In this document: positions 9,241 through 18,516 of the stretch, piece after piece | Position numbering within the stretch: the first letter of the stretch is position 1 | Layout: each line of letters opens with the position of its first letter | NCBI GenBank assembly: GCA_002298145.1 | Contig: DBMP01000006.1 | Location: forward strand, 62,001 to 126,000 | From: Spartobacteria bacterium UBA695 | Lineage (GTDB): Bacteria > Verrucomicrobiota > Verrucomicrobiia > Chthoniobacterales > Chthoniobacteraceae | DNA length: 64,000 nt | Reading direction: 5' to 3' | Notes under the pieces: generated by a model | Databases searched by the model: none | Told to the model about the DNA's origin: nothing | What the model saw: the letters and a program-made list of their open reading frames with translations, nothing else | Made by a program: the position numbers and the translations under genes

Positions 9241-10635
9241 TTATTCGCCGAAGAAATTGCCAGCCATGAGCTTGTCGTCGATCGCCTTGATCTGCGTGGC
9301 CATCAACTCGGGCGAGTAGAGAGCACGCAGATGCGCGATGCCGTGTTTTTCCATGGCTGCCTTTATTGCGCGATTGGCCGCAGCCATGTCATCAAGCGAC
9401 TCGCGCACATTGAACCGGCCCGGCGAAGTGGGCAGCGGAGGCCAGCGCGAGTCTGAGACATAAGCGCTGGTTACCGCTTTCATTGCCATCGAAAGGTCGG
9501 CATCGAGCGTTTCAAGATCAAACCCTAAATACTGAGCCACCGCTTTGATGCCGTTGAGAATCGAGAGGCAAACCGGATCCATGACTCTTGAATACTCCGT
9601 ATTCGCCCAAGCCTTCGCCGTTCCGCCGTGCCATGCCACTCCGTTTTCGATACAAAGCAGTTGGTTGTTGGTAAACATTTCCCGTTCGGCAGCGGCGATC
9701 ACTTCGCCAGGCGTCGAAAGCTCGAACCCCGCCTCAACCGCGGCATCGAGCAACTGACCAAACCGTTCGACGCTCTTCGGCTCAGGTTCAAAGAAACGAG
9801 CCTGATTGAATTGCTTCACATAAAAATAGGCCGATGATCCGATGTACTCAGCGTCTTCCGCATACGGCATAATGAACGAACCGCTCCCGTCGATACGCAG
9901 TTTCCAGTTCGCCAGCATGGCTTTGATTTCCTGGATGGAAACCGGTTCTTTTCGCAATCCCTCGGTGGCTCCCATCAAAAACCAAAGCATCGGATTGGCC
10001 ATGCAATCAGAGCGGAAGATCATTTGCAGCCCCTCTTCAGTTCGTGATGGGTTGGTGATATATTTGAGGAACTGCGGTTTGTTTTTAATGTAGTCCTCGA
10101 TTTTGAAGAGGTGGTTTTTGTTGCTATGCCCTTGAACATCGTAAGCCAGCCCCGTGGCGTTTCGGATTTCCTCAAACGAAAGCAGCAACGAATCGGCATC
10201 CATCACCAAGGTCTTAAAACCGGCCTTAAGATACAGCTCCGGCAGGTGGGCAGCCCACCCACATTCAGGGTTCCAACCCGTCTCTGGCCGTACGCCGATG
10301 TATTTTTCCCAAATATCCAACGCGTGCCGCAACGAATCAAGAGCGACCTCGAGCGGAATGTTGGCAAGCATCACGTGGATGTACGGAGAGGAGACCGGCT
10401 CGACTTTTCGCCGGGCGACAAGCTGCTTGAGCTTCTCCAGAACCTCCGGCGCCTGGGTCGCCATTTCCTCGATCGTCTTGCCCGAAGCTTCAAAAGCAAT
10501 TTTGTAATCCCCGTTCAAAACCAAGTCGAAGAGCTTCTCATAACAATTCTTCATGACCCAGTGGCGTCTTTCCGGGGCGAGCTGCGAATACTGGATATTC
10601 GCATGCGGCATATAGATGATGCGTCTTTTATTCAT
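9241..10635 (-). CDS. GH57-like glycoside hydrolase / alpha-glucan-active enzyme
   Basis: A protein of 464 residues without a signal peptide. His11 (MPHANIQYS) resembles the first conserved GH57 motif, and Glu124 in GWNPECGW matches the GH57 nucleophile region (W-x-P-E-C). LVMDADSLL around residue 145 and a C-terminal helical region fit the (beta/alpha)7 barrel plus helical bundle of GH57 and related polysaccharide-active enzymes. Its ATG overlaps the stop of the radical SAM gene in an ATGA, so it is translated with a dehydrogenase, an isomerase and a radical SAM enzyme. That context points to intracellular handling of an unusual sugar or glycan. The family call is good; the substrate is unknown. 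Confidence 0.7.
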   Translation of the reverse strand: MNKRRIIYMPHANIQYSQLAPERRHWVMKNCYEKLFDLVLNGDYKIAFEASGKTIEEMATQAPEVLEKLKQLVARRKVEPVSSPYIHVMLANIPLEVALDSLRHALDIWEKYIGVRPETGWNPECGWAAHLPELYLKAGFKTLVMDADSLLLSFEEIRNATGLAYDVQGHSNKNHLFKIEDYIKNKPQFLKYITNPSRTEEGLQMIFRSDCMANPMLWFLMGATEGLRKEPVSIQEIKAMLANWKLRIDGSGSFIMPYAEDAEYIGSSAYFYVKQFNQARFFEPEPKSVERFGQLLDAAVEAGFELSTPGEVIAAAEREMFTNNQLLCIENGVAWHGGTAKAWANTEYSRVMDPVCLSILNGIKAVAQYLGFDLETLDADLSMAMKAVTSAYVSDSRWPPLPTSPGRFNVRESLDDMAAANRAIKAAMEKHGIAHLRALYSPELMATQIKAIDDKLMAGNFFGE

Positions 10636-11678
10636 TGAGGATGGGTGTCGATTTTAAGCGTTTTGTTGTAGTACCAGGGGCAGCGGGCACAGAGAGTGTT
10701 GCATTTCGGCGACTCCTCGCGGAAACGACGCGCCAAATCGTTGTTGAAAAGTTCGGAAATGGAACAGGAGCGAATGTTCCCGAGCGTGAAGTCGTTGAAA
10801 TCGACGCAAAAATGCGCATTACCATCATGGTTGATATGGAGATGACGATAGGGCATCAGGCACGGCGCGGTTCCGATCTTTAGCGAAACCAAAGCATCAA
10901 ACCACTGGGTAATATTATTGGCATGAATCTCGCTGGGATAGATTTCGACCGGAATGGGGTAGTGTTCGGTCTGAAGCCGTGCCGTCACCTCCGGCAACCG
11001 CGCCGTCCAGGCTTCAGCCTCTTCGCAAATCCACGAGGCGAGATGCGGCGCGTCCTGCCCAAAGCTGGTTTTGAGCCATTGACGATAATCGCGCGCTTGC
11101 GCCGGGGTACAATAGATCAGGTTTTGAAAGATCACCTGGTCAAACCCCAGCCGTGCCGCCAGAAAAGGGAAATCGGCTGCCGCGTGGTAATTTTCTCCGC
11201 AAAGCGTGAACAATACCACGCGCAAAACCTTTGAATCAATCCGCGAAATCCCGTGCTCGATCTTTTCGAACAAATGACTGGAATGGCGCAGCCGATTATG
11301 GATTTCAGCGGGGCCATCAATCGAAACATAGAGCGTCTTGATATTCCGGTTGATGACCTCCGCATTCTTCTCCAAAAGGGCTCCGTTGGTAATCAGCGCG
11401 GTTCGAAAATTCGCCTCCTGCAGCGCGTCGCTGACCGGTTCGAAAGCGCGGCTCAGCAGCGGTTCCCCCCCCCATAGGATGAACTCCGGGGCAACCCCGG
11501 TTTCCTCACGATAACACACCGCCTGATCCACGGCCCGCAGCCAATCCTCGATAGAAAGGTCGGCAGCAGAGTCACCCTCCATGTAACCGGCCTCGCCCCA
11601 CTGTCCGCAAAAAGGGCAACGCAGGTTGCATTTTTTGGTGAGCTGCAAATGGATGAGGCGTAATTCGTGCCGGATCAT
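10632..11678 (-). CDS. Radical SAM/SPASM-domain enzyme
   Basis: A protein of 348 residues. Cys17, Cys21 and Cys24 form the canonical CxxxCxxC cluster motif (KKCNLRCPFCGQWGE), followed by a radical SAM barrel with FILWGGEPLL (the GGE motif) near residue 70. The C-terminal 90 residues hold further cysteines (APCLMPYRH, AHFCVDF, KCNTLCARCPWYY) in a SPASM-like auxiliary cluster pattern. SPASM enzymes modify peptides, sugars or proteins. It overlaps both neighbours by 4 bp (ATGA). With an isomerase, an MDR dehydrogenase and a GH57-like hydrolase beside it and no peptide precursor seen, a carbohydrate substrate is the better guess, as in sugar-dehydrogenating or epimerising radical SAM enzymes; this is inference. 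Confidence 0.85.
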   Translation of the reverse strand: MIRHELRLIHLQLTKKCNLRCPFCGQWGEAGYMEGDSAADLSIEDWLRAVDQAVCYREETGVAPEFILWGGEPLLSRAFEPVSDALQEANFRTALITNGALLEKNAEVINRNIKTLYVSIDGPAEIHNRLRHSSHLFEKIEHGISRIDSKVLRVVLFTLCGENYHAAADFPFLAARLGFDQVIFQNLIYCTPAQARDYRQWLKTSFGQDAPHLASWICEEAEAWTARLPEVTARLQTEHYPIPVEIYPSEIHANNITQWFDALVSLKIGTAPCLMPYRHLHINHDGNAHFCVDFNDFTLGNIRSCSISELFNNDLARRFREESPKCNTLCARCPWYYNKTLKIDTHPQ

Positions 11679-12526
11679 AAACAGGAATTAATCGCGCTGA
11701 GAGTTCGGCAAAGCCCTGACTCAATATCGCCCGGTATTTCATATTCCATCATACCTATTCCATCGAAATCGCGAAACACGGCCATCAATATTCCCCAATT
11801 CAGTTTACCTTCGCCGCAGGCGCAGGGTTGCAATGCACCGGCTCCCGCCGTCTTAAAATCCTTCAGATGCAGCGTGCATATCCTTGGGCGCAATGCACGG
11901 TAGAGCGTTGCAATACGCGTTTCGCTCATCCCCACCGCGCCGAGATTTGCGGGGTCGAACAAAAGACCGATACGCTGATCCACCTCGTCCTGCAAACGGG
12001 CCAGCATTTCGGGCCGGGTCGTGACGCTGTGAAAATGCACGACTCCCCCCTGCCGGGTCGCAACGCCGCCGTGCGTTTCAACGGTTAGCTTAATGCCGAG
12101 CGGTGTCGCATGTCCGGCGGCTTCGTTAAGGCATCGCACCATCCGTTCCCAACGCGCTCCGGTCACCTCTTCCGCCGGGCTGAAGCCCGCAAAAATCCGC
12201 AGATAGCTTACGCCAAGCTTCGCCGCGATTTCGCTCACGCGCTTGATTTTTTCAAGATCGGCGAAACACGCAGCCTCGTCAGCCTGCGTGAAATCGTTGC
12301 CCGTCGAGGCGCAAATCGATTGCACACCGTAATGCGCAAAAAGGGCTTTGACCTCGGCGATGGCTTCATTGGTCGCTCCGACTTGCAACCGGTCATTCTC
12401 ATGACCCGCAATGCCCAATTCCAAAACGCAGAGCCCCAAGCCGCGGGTAATTTCGAGCTGCCGCTCAAGCGGTGTTTCGCGAAAACCCCACGCCGCCGTA
12501 CCAAGCTGAATGTTCCCTAGTCCCAT
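11675..12526 (-). CDS. Sugar phosphate isomerase/epimerase (xylose isomerase-like TIM barrel)
   Basis: A protein of 283 residues of the AP-endonuclease family 2 / xylose isomerase-like TIM barrel. Metal-site elements are visible: LRIFAGFSP, KLTVETHGG (Glu and His), GLLFDPANLG (Asp), RICTLHLKDF (His) and MMEYEIPGD (Glu). Such enzymes isomerise or epimerise ketoses and inositol derivatives. It overlaps the upstream dehydrogenase gene by 10 bp and the downstream radical SAM gene by 4 bp, so the three products are probably made in fixed proportion and act on the same sugar. No specific substrate can be read from the sequence. Confidence 0.8.
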   Translation of the reverse strand: MGLGNIQLGTAAWGFRETPLERQLEITRGLGLCVLELGIAGHENDRLQVGATNEAIAEVKALFAHYGVQSICASTGNDFTQADEAACFADLEKIKRVSEIAAKLGVSYLRIFAGFSPAEEVTGARWERMVRCLNEAAGHATPLGIKLTVETHGGVATRQGGVVHFHSVTTRPEMLARLQDEVDQRIGLLFDPANLGAVGMSETRIATLYRALRPRICTLHLKDFKTAGAGALQPCACGEGKLNWGILMAVFRDFDGIGMMEYEIPGDIESGLCRTLSAINSCL

Positions 12527-13551
12527 TGGAATAGAATCTTAAAAACGTCCTCGCCTTTTTCCTGCTTGTAGCAAAAAGCCTCGTGGCATTTTTCAACGGG
12601 CCACGTCTCCACAGGCAGGCAGTTCGTCGAAAATTTTCCCTCGCTGATCCATTGCAGCACTTGCTCCTTATTGCCTGGAGCGAGCGCGCAGGTCATTGTG
12701 ATCGTGGCGTTTTTCACAAACCAGCGATGCCACCAATCGAGTGCGATCGGCTCCGGGTAATCGCCCTGTAGATGAATGTGCGCCGGTTCGTCGTCGGCCC
12801 CCCACCCTCCGTCTTTGATGTATTGATGAAGCGTGCCAACCACCGCGGGATTCCCGCTGCACTCGATGACCTTGTCGGCCATTTTGCCGTGGGTAAGTTC
12901 GCGGATTTTTTCCGTTTCCGCGCCGTCGGCTAAAAATACATTGTCGGCGTAATGCTGCGCGATTTCGCATCGGCGGGGCGAAGGATCAATGCTGATGACC
13001 TTTGCGGAAGGGTTCAGAATTTTGACAATCTGCACCGCGCTCAAGCCCACCATGCCCGCGCCGACGACCAGCACCGTTTCACAGGGACGGAAGTTCAGCC
13101 GGTGTACACCTTTCAGCGCAACACAGGCCAGGTACGCCAACACCCCATCGCTGTCGGAAACATTATCGGGAATTTTGACCGCATAATCGAAGCCTGCCGG
13201 TGCGGTGACGGAATTCTTGATGACGTAATGCGAATTGCCGCCCCAAGCCGCGCAAACGTCGCCGAACTGGCGGCATTCGTTAATCATCACGCGGTCGCCG
13301 GGTTTGAGTGTCGTCTTTGCCTCCGGCCCAACGCTTTCCACCACGCCCACACTCTCATACCCGGGCACAAGCGGGTACCAACACTGCTCGGGATGCTGCT
13401 GCCCTCGCCATGTTTTCATGTCCGTTCCGGAACTGATGGCGCTCATCGTTGTCCGGCAAAGAATGGTATCAGAGGTCATTTCCGTGAGCTGGATATCACG
13501 GAAGGAAGCATGGAAGGGACGATCGAGAATTACCGCTTTAGAGGTCTTCAT
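12517..13551 (-). CDS. MDR-superfamily (zinc-type alcohol) dehydrogenase
   Basis: A protein of 344 residues. An N-terminal GroES-like domain contains SSGTDMKTWRG, PLVPGYESVGVV and KPGDRVMINECRQFG. A Rossmann domain starts at about residue 155 with VLVVGAGMVGLSAVQIVK, followed by VISIDPSPRR, where the acidic residue after the second strand suggests NAD rather than NADP. The zinc-structural cysteine cluster of classical ADHs is not evident, as in sorbitol-dehydrogenase- or BchC-like branches. First gene of the overlapping operon reaching to 9241, so it probably oxidises or reduces the sugar handled by the isomerase and radical SAM enzyme. About 90-130 bp upstream lie three TGTAA repeats of unknown meaning. 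Confidence 0.85.
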   Translation of the reverse strand: MKTSKAVILDRPFHASFRDIQLTEMTSDTILCRTTMSAISSGTDMKTWRGQQHPEQCWYPLVPGYESVGVVESVGPEAKTTLKPGDRVMINECRQFGDVCAAWGGNSHYVIKNSVTAPAGFDYAVKIPDNVSDSDGVLAYLACVALKGVHRLNFRPCETVLVVGAGMVGLSAVQIVKILNPSAKVISIDPSPRRCEIAQHYADNVFLADGAETEKIRELTHGKMADKVIECSGNPAVVGTLHQYIKDGGWGADDEPAHIHLQGDYPEPIALDWWHRWFVKNATITMTCALAPGNKEQVLQWISEGKFSTNCLPVETWPVEKCHEAFCYKQEKGEDVFKILFQWD

Positions 13552-13759
13552 TGCATTTCAAACTAGGATTTGCCAGCCAAATTAGACCCACCGCAATCGC
13601 AGATCAACATTAATTGACTGACAATTACGAGTTCTGTTGCCTTTACATCTAACCTTACATTAACTTTAGCTTTACAATCCTTGTTGCTGGAATGTTGCCG
13701 AGAGCTATGCCGAAGCTGCGGAGAAATGGCGGGGCTGAAACAGAAGCGTCCAGATTGGC

Positions 13760-16700
13760 TTACGGGTTAACCCGAAGCATCTGCGCCGACTGTAAGATAA
13801 CGGGCCCGATCAATCCCGACTCCAACAGCGGCGTATCGGCCTGAAATGGAGAAACCGTGGACCAAGTGTATCGTTTCTCCGGAGCAATACTTTGGTCACC
13901 AATCATCCGGTTGGGCCAAAGATTGGTCACCTTCACCTCCAGCGTATTGCGCCCCGGTTTTGCAATCCCGGAAATGTCCACGATAAACGGAGGTTTCCAC
14001 AGTACTCCCAAATCCCTGCCGTTGACCTTCACTTCCGCAAGATTCTTCACCACACCCAGGTTCAAGCGTAGCGCCTTACCGGCTCCAAGCTGGACCGCGT
14101 TAACCTCGAAGTCCTTGGTATACACGGCCGTTCCGGAAAAATGCTTCACGCCTTCCTCCGGGTGGTCCGCCCAGGAAATGAGCTGCTCCAAAGTGACTTG
14201 ACCGGGTGCACCCCAGCCCGGCGGGAATCTCAAGCTCCACGGGCCGGGCAACCGGTTTTCGGGCGTAGCAGAGACCTCGTGCCGCCATTGCCGCCCCGAC
14301 GCAAACGTGGCTGTGTAGGTTCCCTCCACCCAAGGGGTAAGAACCGTCGTCCACCCGTCGCTTGGGGATAAATCGAAGCCTGTTCCCAACAAAGCCGGGG
14401 AGCCCTCCGGCGCATCGGCCACCCCGGCGCGACGAATGGAAACCAGGTGATCTTCCCTACCCTGGTCTTTCCGAAATACAACGAACACCGAGCCCGCCGC
14501 GTCCAAATGCATGGGGACCTCGATGCAGTTGCCGGACTGGGTGTAAACCGGCGCGGCTTCAATGACGCCCGTATCGGGATGCCAGAATTCCGGCACTCGG
14601 CCCGCCACGCGAAAACGGCACGCCGCATCCACGCCGCGGTATTCCTGGTTGGAAACGAAATAGACATCCCCCTTCGGCAACGCTCGGTGAATGTAGAGGA
14701 GTTTCGCGGTCGCCGGTTTAGCGGTGAAATCCGGTGCAAGCCCAAGCTGCGGCAGACATTGATCCAACGCTTTACCAAATAATATCCGTCCCTTGCCCAC
14801 AGCCCGCATCCCGGGCGTTTCCGCCCCCATCCCCCACAATTCGTCAGCCAAATTTTTCAGAATCCCGTCGGCTTGGGGATAGTTCCGCAGACTGGGCGAT
14901 TGGGAAACCCGGTTCCCCACGATGCTAGCCCCAGCCCGCGCCAAGTCGCGTATTTTTGCCAGAACAGCCGGGGTCATCCGGTCCGTGGGCGGCAGCACCA
15001 GCAGCCGATAGCTCATCCCGCCAGGAAGAACTAGGCGACCGTCACGGACTTCCATTTTGAGCAACGTCTCCGCGTCGCATCCGTCGTAATCGTACCCCTC
15101 GGGAATGCCAAGCTTCGCGCGGAGCGGCAAGGTATTCGGCGCCCCCTCCCCGTAAAAGTAGCAGACATCGGCCACAAACGCTCCCTGCGAGAGCATCCAC
15201 TGGCACCGGCTCAGGTAATCCATCCACGCACGGCCCTGCTCCCACCACGTTTGCGTCCGCTCGAAGTTTATCCCCCACGGCCCCATGGTTATCCCCGGAA
15301 ACCGATTTGCAAACGGCTGGTGGGCATAACGGTGAAACACGATCCGGTTGATCCCCAAGCAAAAACTCCGGTCCCCCAAAGCCTTCAAACTGAAAGGATC
15401 GTTTTTCCACGACGACAGCGACGGGAAGGCCGTATACGCCTCCGCCGCCGCCCAGCGCAGTCCGTTGATATGCGCCGCCGACGAAGCCTCTTTGCAATCC
15501 GCTATTCCTTTATCCGGCGAGTCGGGAATCCAGAATTCCCCCATCGGAATGTCCACACGGCCTTTGCATTGCAATTCATCGGCCACCGCCGGCATAAAAA
15601 TCCCCGGCGCTTCGGCGTAAAACTGCAACCCATGTTGATGCGCCAAATCCCGGAGTTCGCCGTAGTGATTATCGGCGGTAAGATCGGCAATCACCCGGCG
15701 AAAATCCCACAGGAAACGCTCGCTTTGCTCCAGACTCCCGACAATGCGCCCCGAAAGCGTCGGCAACCACGGGAGCAAATCGTAGCCGCAGCGTTTTTGG
15801 AATTCTTCGCGCATCGCGGGGGTCCAGTTTTGGCACCCCGCCTCCCAACTGTCGGCCAGCATCGTTTTCAGCGCTTTGCCCGCCTGGGGTCCCGCATCCT
15901 TAAGCACCATCCCCATCAGCCCATTGTTAAAATGGTTGGCGACCGCCGCGCGGCTAAGTTTATCGCATTCCCATCCGGTAGCCTCCTCCGTGGCCGGGCT
16001 GTTTTGCTGCCCTTTGGAGGCGTAGCCAAAGCGGACCACCGTCCAATTCCCCGCCGGGGCATCCCACTCCAGCGTCCCATCCGGCTTGATCTTATCGCTC
16101 AGATTCACCAGGGTTTTGGGATCAATCACCATCCCGCCGGGAATGGCCCACGAAGGACGGTCATTGCTCGTCACATCCGCCCAGTACGCAGCCTTGCGGT
16201 CCCACATCGGCATACGGGCCCCCGCAAACGTCAGTTCGCATACATGCACCTCTGCGTGTTCCGAGTCGGGATCGAATTCCAATCGCCAATAGCGCGCTTT
16301 TGCCGGGGCAAAACTGCTCAGGTAAACGTGCGTATCCCCCTGGCAAAACACACTCATCGTAATGCGCCCAATCTTGCGAAATTCAACCCCGTCGTCGCTG
16401 ATCGCCACATCTCCACCGGTGTCCCATTTTCGATGATCCAGCATCAACCGAAACGAACCAAAACTCCGCGGTTCTGAAAATGCGACCTGCAAAAACTGCG
16501 CCCCCTCCGCCTTTGGAATCACCGCAAAAGTCTCCTCCTTGCCGTCACAGATTTTCTCCAAACCACCGGCCCCTGCGCTTGCGGAAAGCGCTTCATTCCG
16601 TCCCGTCAAAGCGACATCGTCCCCAGCCACGGCAGGGAAAGCCCAGGTTGCAATATCCCCCCAAGCCATACGGTTCCCGGGCGAAAGCGTGATCTTTATT

Positions 16701-17143
16701 TTCTGCCCGCCATGCACCATCGCCTCGGTCGTGAAAACGAATTGCATGGCTTCCTCGGGTTTGACCCAAGGGCCGCCGGATTCCGACCACCCGGGACAGT
16801 TTTCGAACCCCAGTTGCATCCCCAAACGGGCCGATTCCCGGACGGCATGCCCCACCAACTGGTGCCATTCAGCAGAGAACGTCTTAACCGGCCCCTGCGG
16901 CCCCTGGTTCACATTAAAAATCTGAGCCTCGGCAATTCCAACGCGCTTCATCGCTTCAAGGTCGAGCGTAATGCCTTCTTTGGAAACATTTCCGCTCACC
17001 CAATGCCACCACGTGCGTGGATGAGCTTCCTGCGATGGCTGCCGGAACCCCTCCTCAAGCGTTTGACCACGAACGGCCCCCCCAAAGATGAAAAAGGCAT
17101 TGAACAAAAACACACATCGGCAAAGGAGTTTTAGGGGTTTCAT
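13760..17143 (-). CDS. Secreted glycoside hydrolase, GH106 alpha-L-rhamnosidase-like
   Basis: A protein of 1127 residues with a signal peptide (about 1-26). The N-terminal region RTWWHWVSGNVSKEGITLDLEAMKRVG and the segment GFENCPGWSESGGPWV are characteristic of GH106 and its relatives. A discoidin-like sandwich (about 190-310), the barrel (to about 800), and a C-terminal GH2-type galactose-binding jelly roll (about 950-1120, with VNGRDLGVLWKPPFIVDISG and NTLEVKVTNLWPNRMIGD) complete the architecture and the usual length of about 1100. GH106 enzymes release L-rhamnose from rhamnogalacturonan and related glycans. It is monocistronic; a 10-bp inverted repeat sits 24 bp upstream and the ISL3 element lies behind that. 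Confidence 0.85.
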   Translation of the reverse strand: MKPLKLLCRCVFLFNAFFIFGGAVRGQTLEEGFRQPSQEAHPRTWWHWVSGNVSKEGITLDLEAMKRVGIAEAQIFNVNQGPQGPVKTFSAEWHQLVGHAVRESARLGMQLGFENCPGWSESGGPWVKPEEAMQFVFTTEAMVHGGQKIKITLSPGNRMAWGDIATWAFPAVAGDDVALTGRNEALSASAGAGGLEKICDGKEETFAVIPKAEGAQFLQVAFSEPRSFGSFRLMLDHRKWDTGGDVAISDDGVEFRKIGRITMSVFCQGDTHVYLSSFAPAKARYWRLEFDPDSEHAEVHVCELTFAGARMPMWDRKAAYWADVTSNDRPSWAIPGGMVIDPKTLVNLSDKIKPDGTLEWDAPAGNWTVVRFGYASKGQQNSPATEEATGWECDKLSRAAVANHFNNGLMGMVLKDAGPQAGKALKTMLADSWEAGCQNWTPAMREEFQKRCGYDLLPWLPTLSGRIVGSLEQSERFLWDFRRVIADLTADNHYGELRDLAHQHGLQFYAEAPGIFMPAVADELQCKGRVDIPMGEFWIPDSPDKGIADCKEASSAAHINGLRWAAAEAYTAFPSLSSWKNDPFSLKALGDRSFCLGINRIVFHRYAHQPFANRFPGITMGPWGINFERTQTWWEQGRAWMDYLSRCQWMLSQGAFVADVCYFYGEGAPNTLPLRAKLGIPEGYDYDGCDAETLLKMEVRDGRLVLPGGMSYRLLVLPPTDRMTPAVLAKIRDLARAGASIVGNRVSQSPSLRNYPQADGILKNLADELWGMGAETPGMRAVGKGRILFGKALDQCLPQLGLAPDFTAKPATAKLLYIHRALPKGDVYFVSNQEYRGVDAACRFRVAGRVPEFWHPDTGVIEAAPVYTQSGNCIEVPMHLDAAGSVFVVFRKDQGREDHLVSIRRAGVADAPEGSPALLGTGFDLSPSDGWTTVLTPWVEGTYTATFASGRQWRHEVSATPENRLPGPWSLRFPPGWGAPGQVTLEQLISWADHPEEGVKHFSGTAVYTKDFEVNAVQLGAGKALRLNLGVVKNLAEVKVNGRDLGVLWKPPFIVDISGIAKPGRNTLEVKVTNLWPNRMIGDQSIAPEKRYTWSTVSPFQADTPLLESGLIGPVILQSAQMLRVNP

Positions 17144-17166
17144 AACGGAAACAAAGGATGATCGAA

Positions 17167-17194
17167 AAAGAATATTTGTATGACAATATTCTTT
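17167..17194. promoter_or_regulatory. Perfect 10-bp inverted repeat upstream of GH106 gene
   Basis: Arms AAAGAATATT and AATATTCTTT separated by 8 nt (TGTATGAC), 24 bp before the GH106 ATG. The position and symmetry suggest an operator or promoter element; no regulator is assigned. Confidence 0.45.
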
Positions 17195-17219
17195 AGCCCT
17201 ACAAATTCAAGAAAAAATC

Positions 17220-17241
17220 GGTTCATCCGGGAAGTTCCTGC
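17220..17241 (+). repeat. Left terminal inverted repeat of ISL3 element
   Basis: 22 bp, identical to the reverse complement of 18485-18506; one further base pair matches outside the ends. Confidence 0.9.
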
Positions 17242-17272
17242 TGAGGGAGGGGTAATGTGGTAAAAGGGAGGC

Positions 17273-18483
17273 ATGAGCCAGAGTTTGTTGTATCACGCCT
17301 TTGGAGTCCGGGAGGGCTACGAATATCGGAGCACAAAGTATGTGGAGGGGCGGGTGGAATTCCACCTGCGGGTTGAAAAGAAGTTGATGGTGTGTCCCGG
17401 GTGCGGGAGCACCAAGATCCATCGGCGCGGGGGACGCACCCGGCGCATCCGCAGCGTGCCCATCGGGCTCAAAGAGACGGTGCTGGTAGTAGAAGGTGCC
17501 GCAATGCTATTGCCCGGCCTGCCAGAAGAGCTTCGAGGTCTCCCCCCTTTGCCCGAGCCTACGTCCGATACAGCTTATCCCTGGCTCGACTCGTTTGCGG
17601 ACTGAGCCGCCTGATGCCGCTTATCGATGTGGCTGCCTTGACCCACCTGGGCTGGGACAAGGTCAAGGAGATCGTCAAAGAGGACCTCGCCGAACGCTAC
17701 AAAAGCCTCTCGCTCAAGGAGGTCAAACGCATCGCCATCGACGAAATCCATATCGGCACAAAAGCCAAGTTCTACACCCTGGTCATCGACCTGGAGAACG
17801 GTCACATTATCCACGTCGCCAAAGGACGCGGAACCGAGGCGCTGCGCAAGTTCTGGCGGCAGGTGCGCAAGGCCAAGGCACGCATTGAAGCCGCCGCCTG
17901 CGACATGGCAGCAGCCTACTGGAGCGCCATCTTGGAAAACCTGCCGCAAGCGGCGCTGGTCTTCGATCACTTCCACGTCATCAAGCTGGTCAACGAAAAG
18001 CTCGACGAACTGCGCCGGGCGCTGTGGCGCGAGGCTGACATTTTAAAGCGCAATACCATCAAGGGCAGCCGCTACCTGCTCTTGATGGGAGCCGAGAACC
18101 TTCCCGAAACCAAGCGTGAAAAGCTTGCCGAGGCGTTGCGATTCAACAAGCCACTCTCGACTGCCTACTACCTCAAGGAGGAACTGCGGCTGCTCTGGAG
18201 CCAGCCAAGCTTGAGCGCCATGAGCGCATTTTTGCAAAACTGGTGCGCCAAGGCATTGGAGAGCGGCATCGTCCAGATGATGAGCTTGGCCAAGACGCTC
18301 AGCGGCCACGCTCTGGGCATCTTGAACTACTTCCACTTCCCCATCTCCAGCGGAAAACTCGAAGGCATCAACAACAAGGTCGGCTGCCTCAAACGCTCTG
18401 CCTACGGCTTCCGCGACCACACCTTTTTCGTCCTCAAACTCTACTCCCTTCACGAATCTTCCCTCCGTCTCTCCGGCGTTTAG
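17273..18483 (+). pseudogene. ISL3-family transposase, two frameshifts
   Basis: The N-terminal zinc-finger part (about 17273-17480, with MVCPGCGSTKIHRRG) is in one frame. A short stretch QCYCPACQKSFEVSP (about 17499-17545) is in a second frame. The rest from PFARAYVRYSL to the TAG at 18481 is in the third. The second shift falls in a run of six C at about 17542-17547, where five C would restore the frame. The catalytic part is otherwise intact: IAIDEIHIG, VFDHFHVIK and GKLEGINNK give the DDE residues. Joined, the product would be about 400 residues, the ISL3 norm. Either a decayed element, a sequencing error in the homopolymer, or less likely programmed frameshifting. Confidence 0.85.
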
Positions 18484-18484
18484 C

Positions 18485-18506
18485 GCAGGAACTTCCCGGA
18501 TGAACC
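18485..18506 (-). repeat. Right terminal inverted repeat of ISL3 element
   Basis: Inverted copy of 17220-17241, perfect over 22 bp, beginning 2 bp after the transposase stop codon. Confidence 0.9.
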
Positions 18507-18516
18507 GGATGTTTTG

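Larger units (their letters stand above)
17220..18506 (+). mobile_element. ISL3-family insertion sequence (1287 bp)
   Basis: The element is bounded by a perfect 22-bp inverted repeat starting GGTTCATCCGGG (17220-17241 and, inverted, 18485-18506) and carries one transposase reading frame, interrupted by frameshifts. GG-starting ends and the transposase type fit ISL3. No 8-bp target duplication is seen: the left flank is AAAAAATC and the right flank GGATGTTT. It lies between the GH106 gene and the alpha-mannosidase gene, 11 bp from the mannosidase stop, and may have separated genes once transcribed together. Confidence 0.85.

Noticed and set aside
15251..16477. Long open frame on the plus strand opposite the GH106 gene
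   Set aside because: Basic, low-complexity translation with no domain; it is a shadow of the GH106 coding sequence in a GC-rich region.
17212..18514. 8-bp target-site duplication around the ISL3 element
   Set aside because: Flanks AAAAAATC and GGATGTTT do not match.
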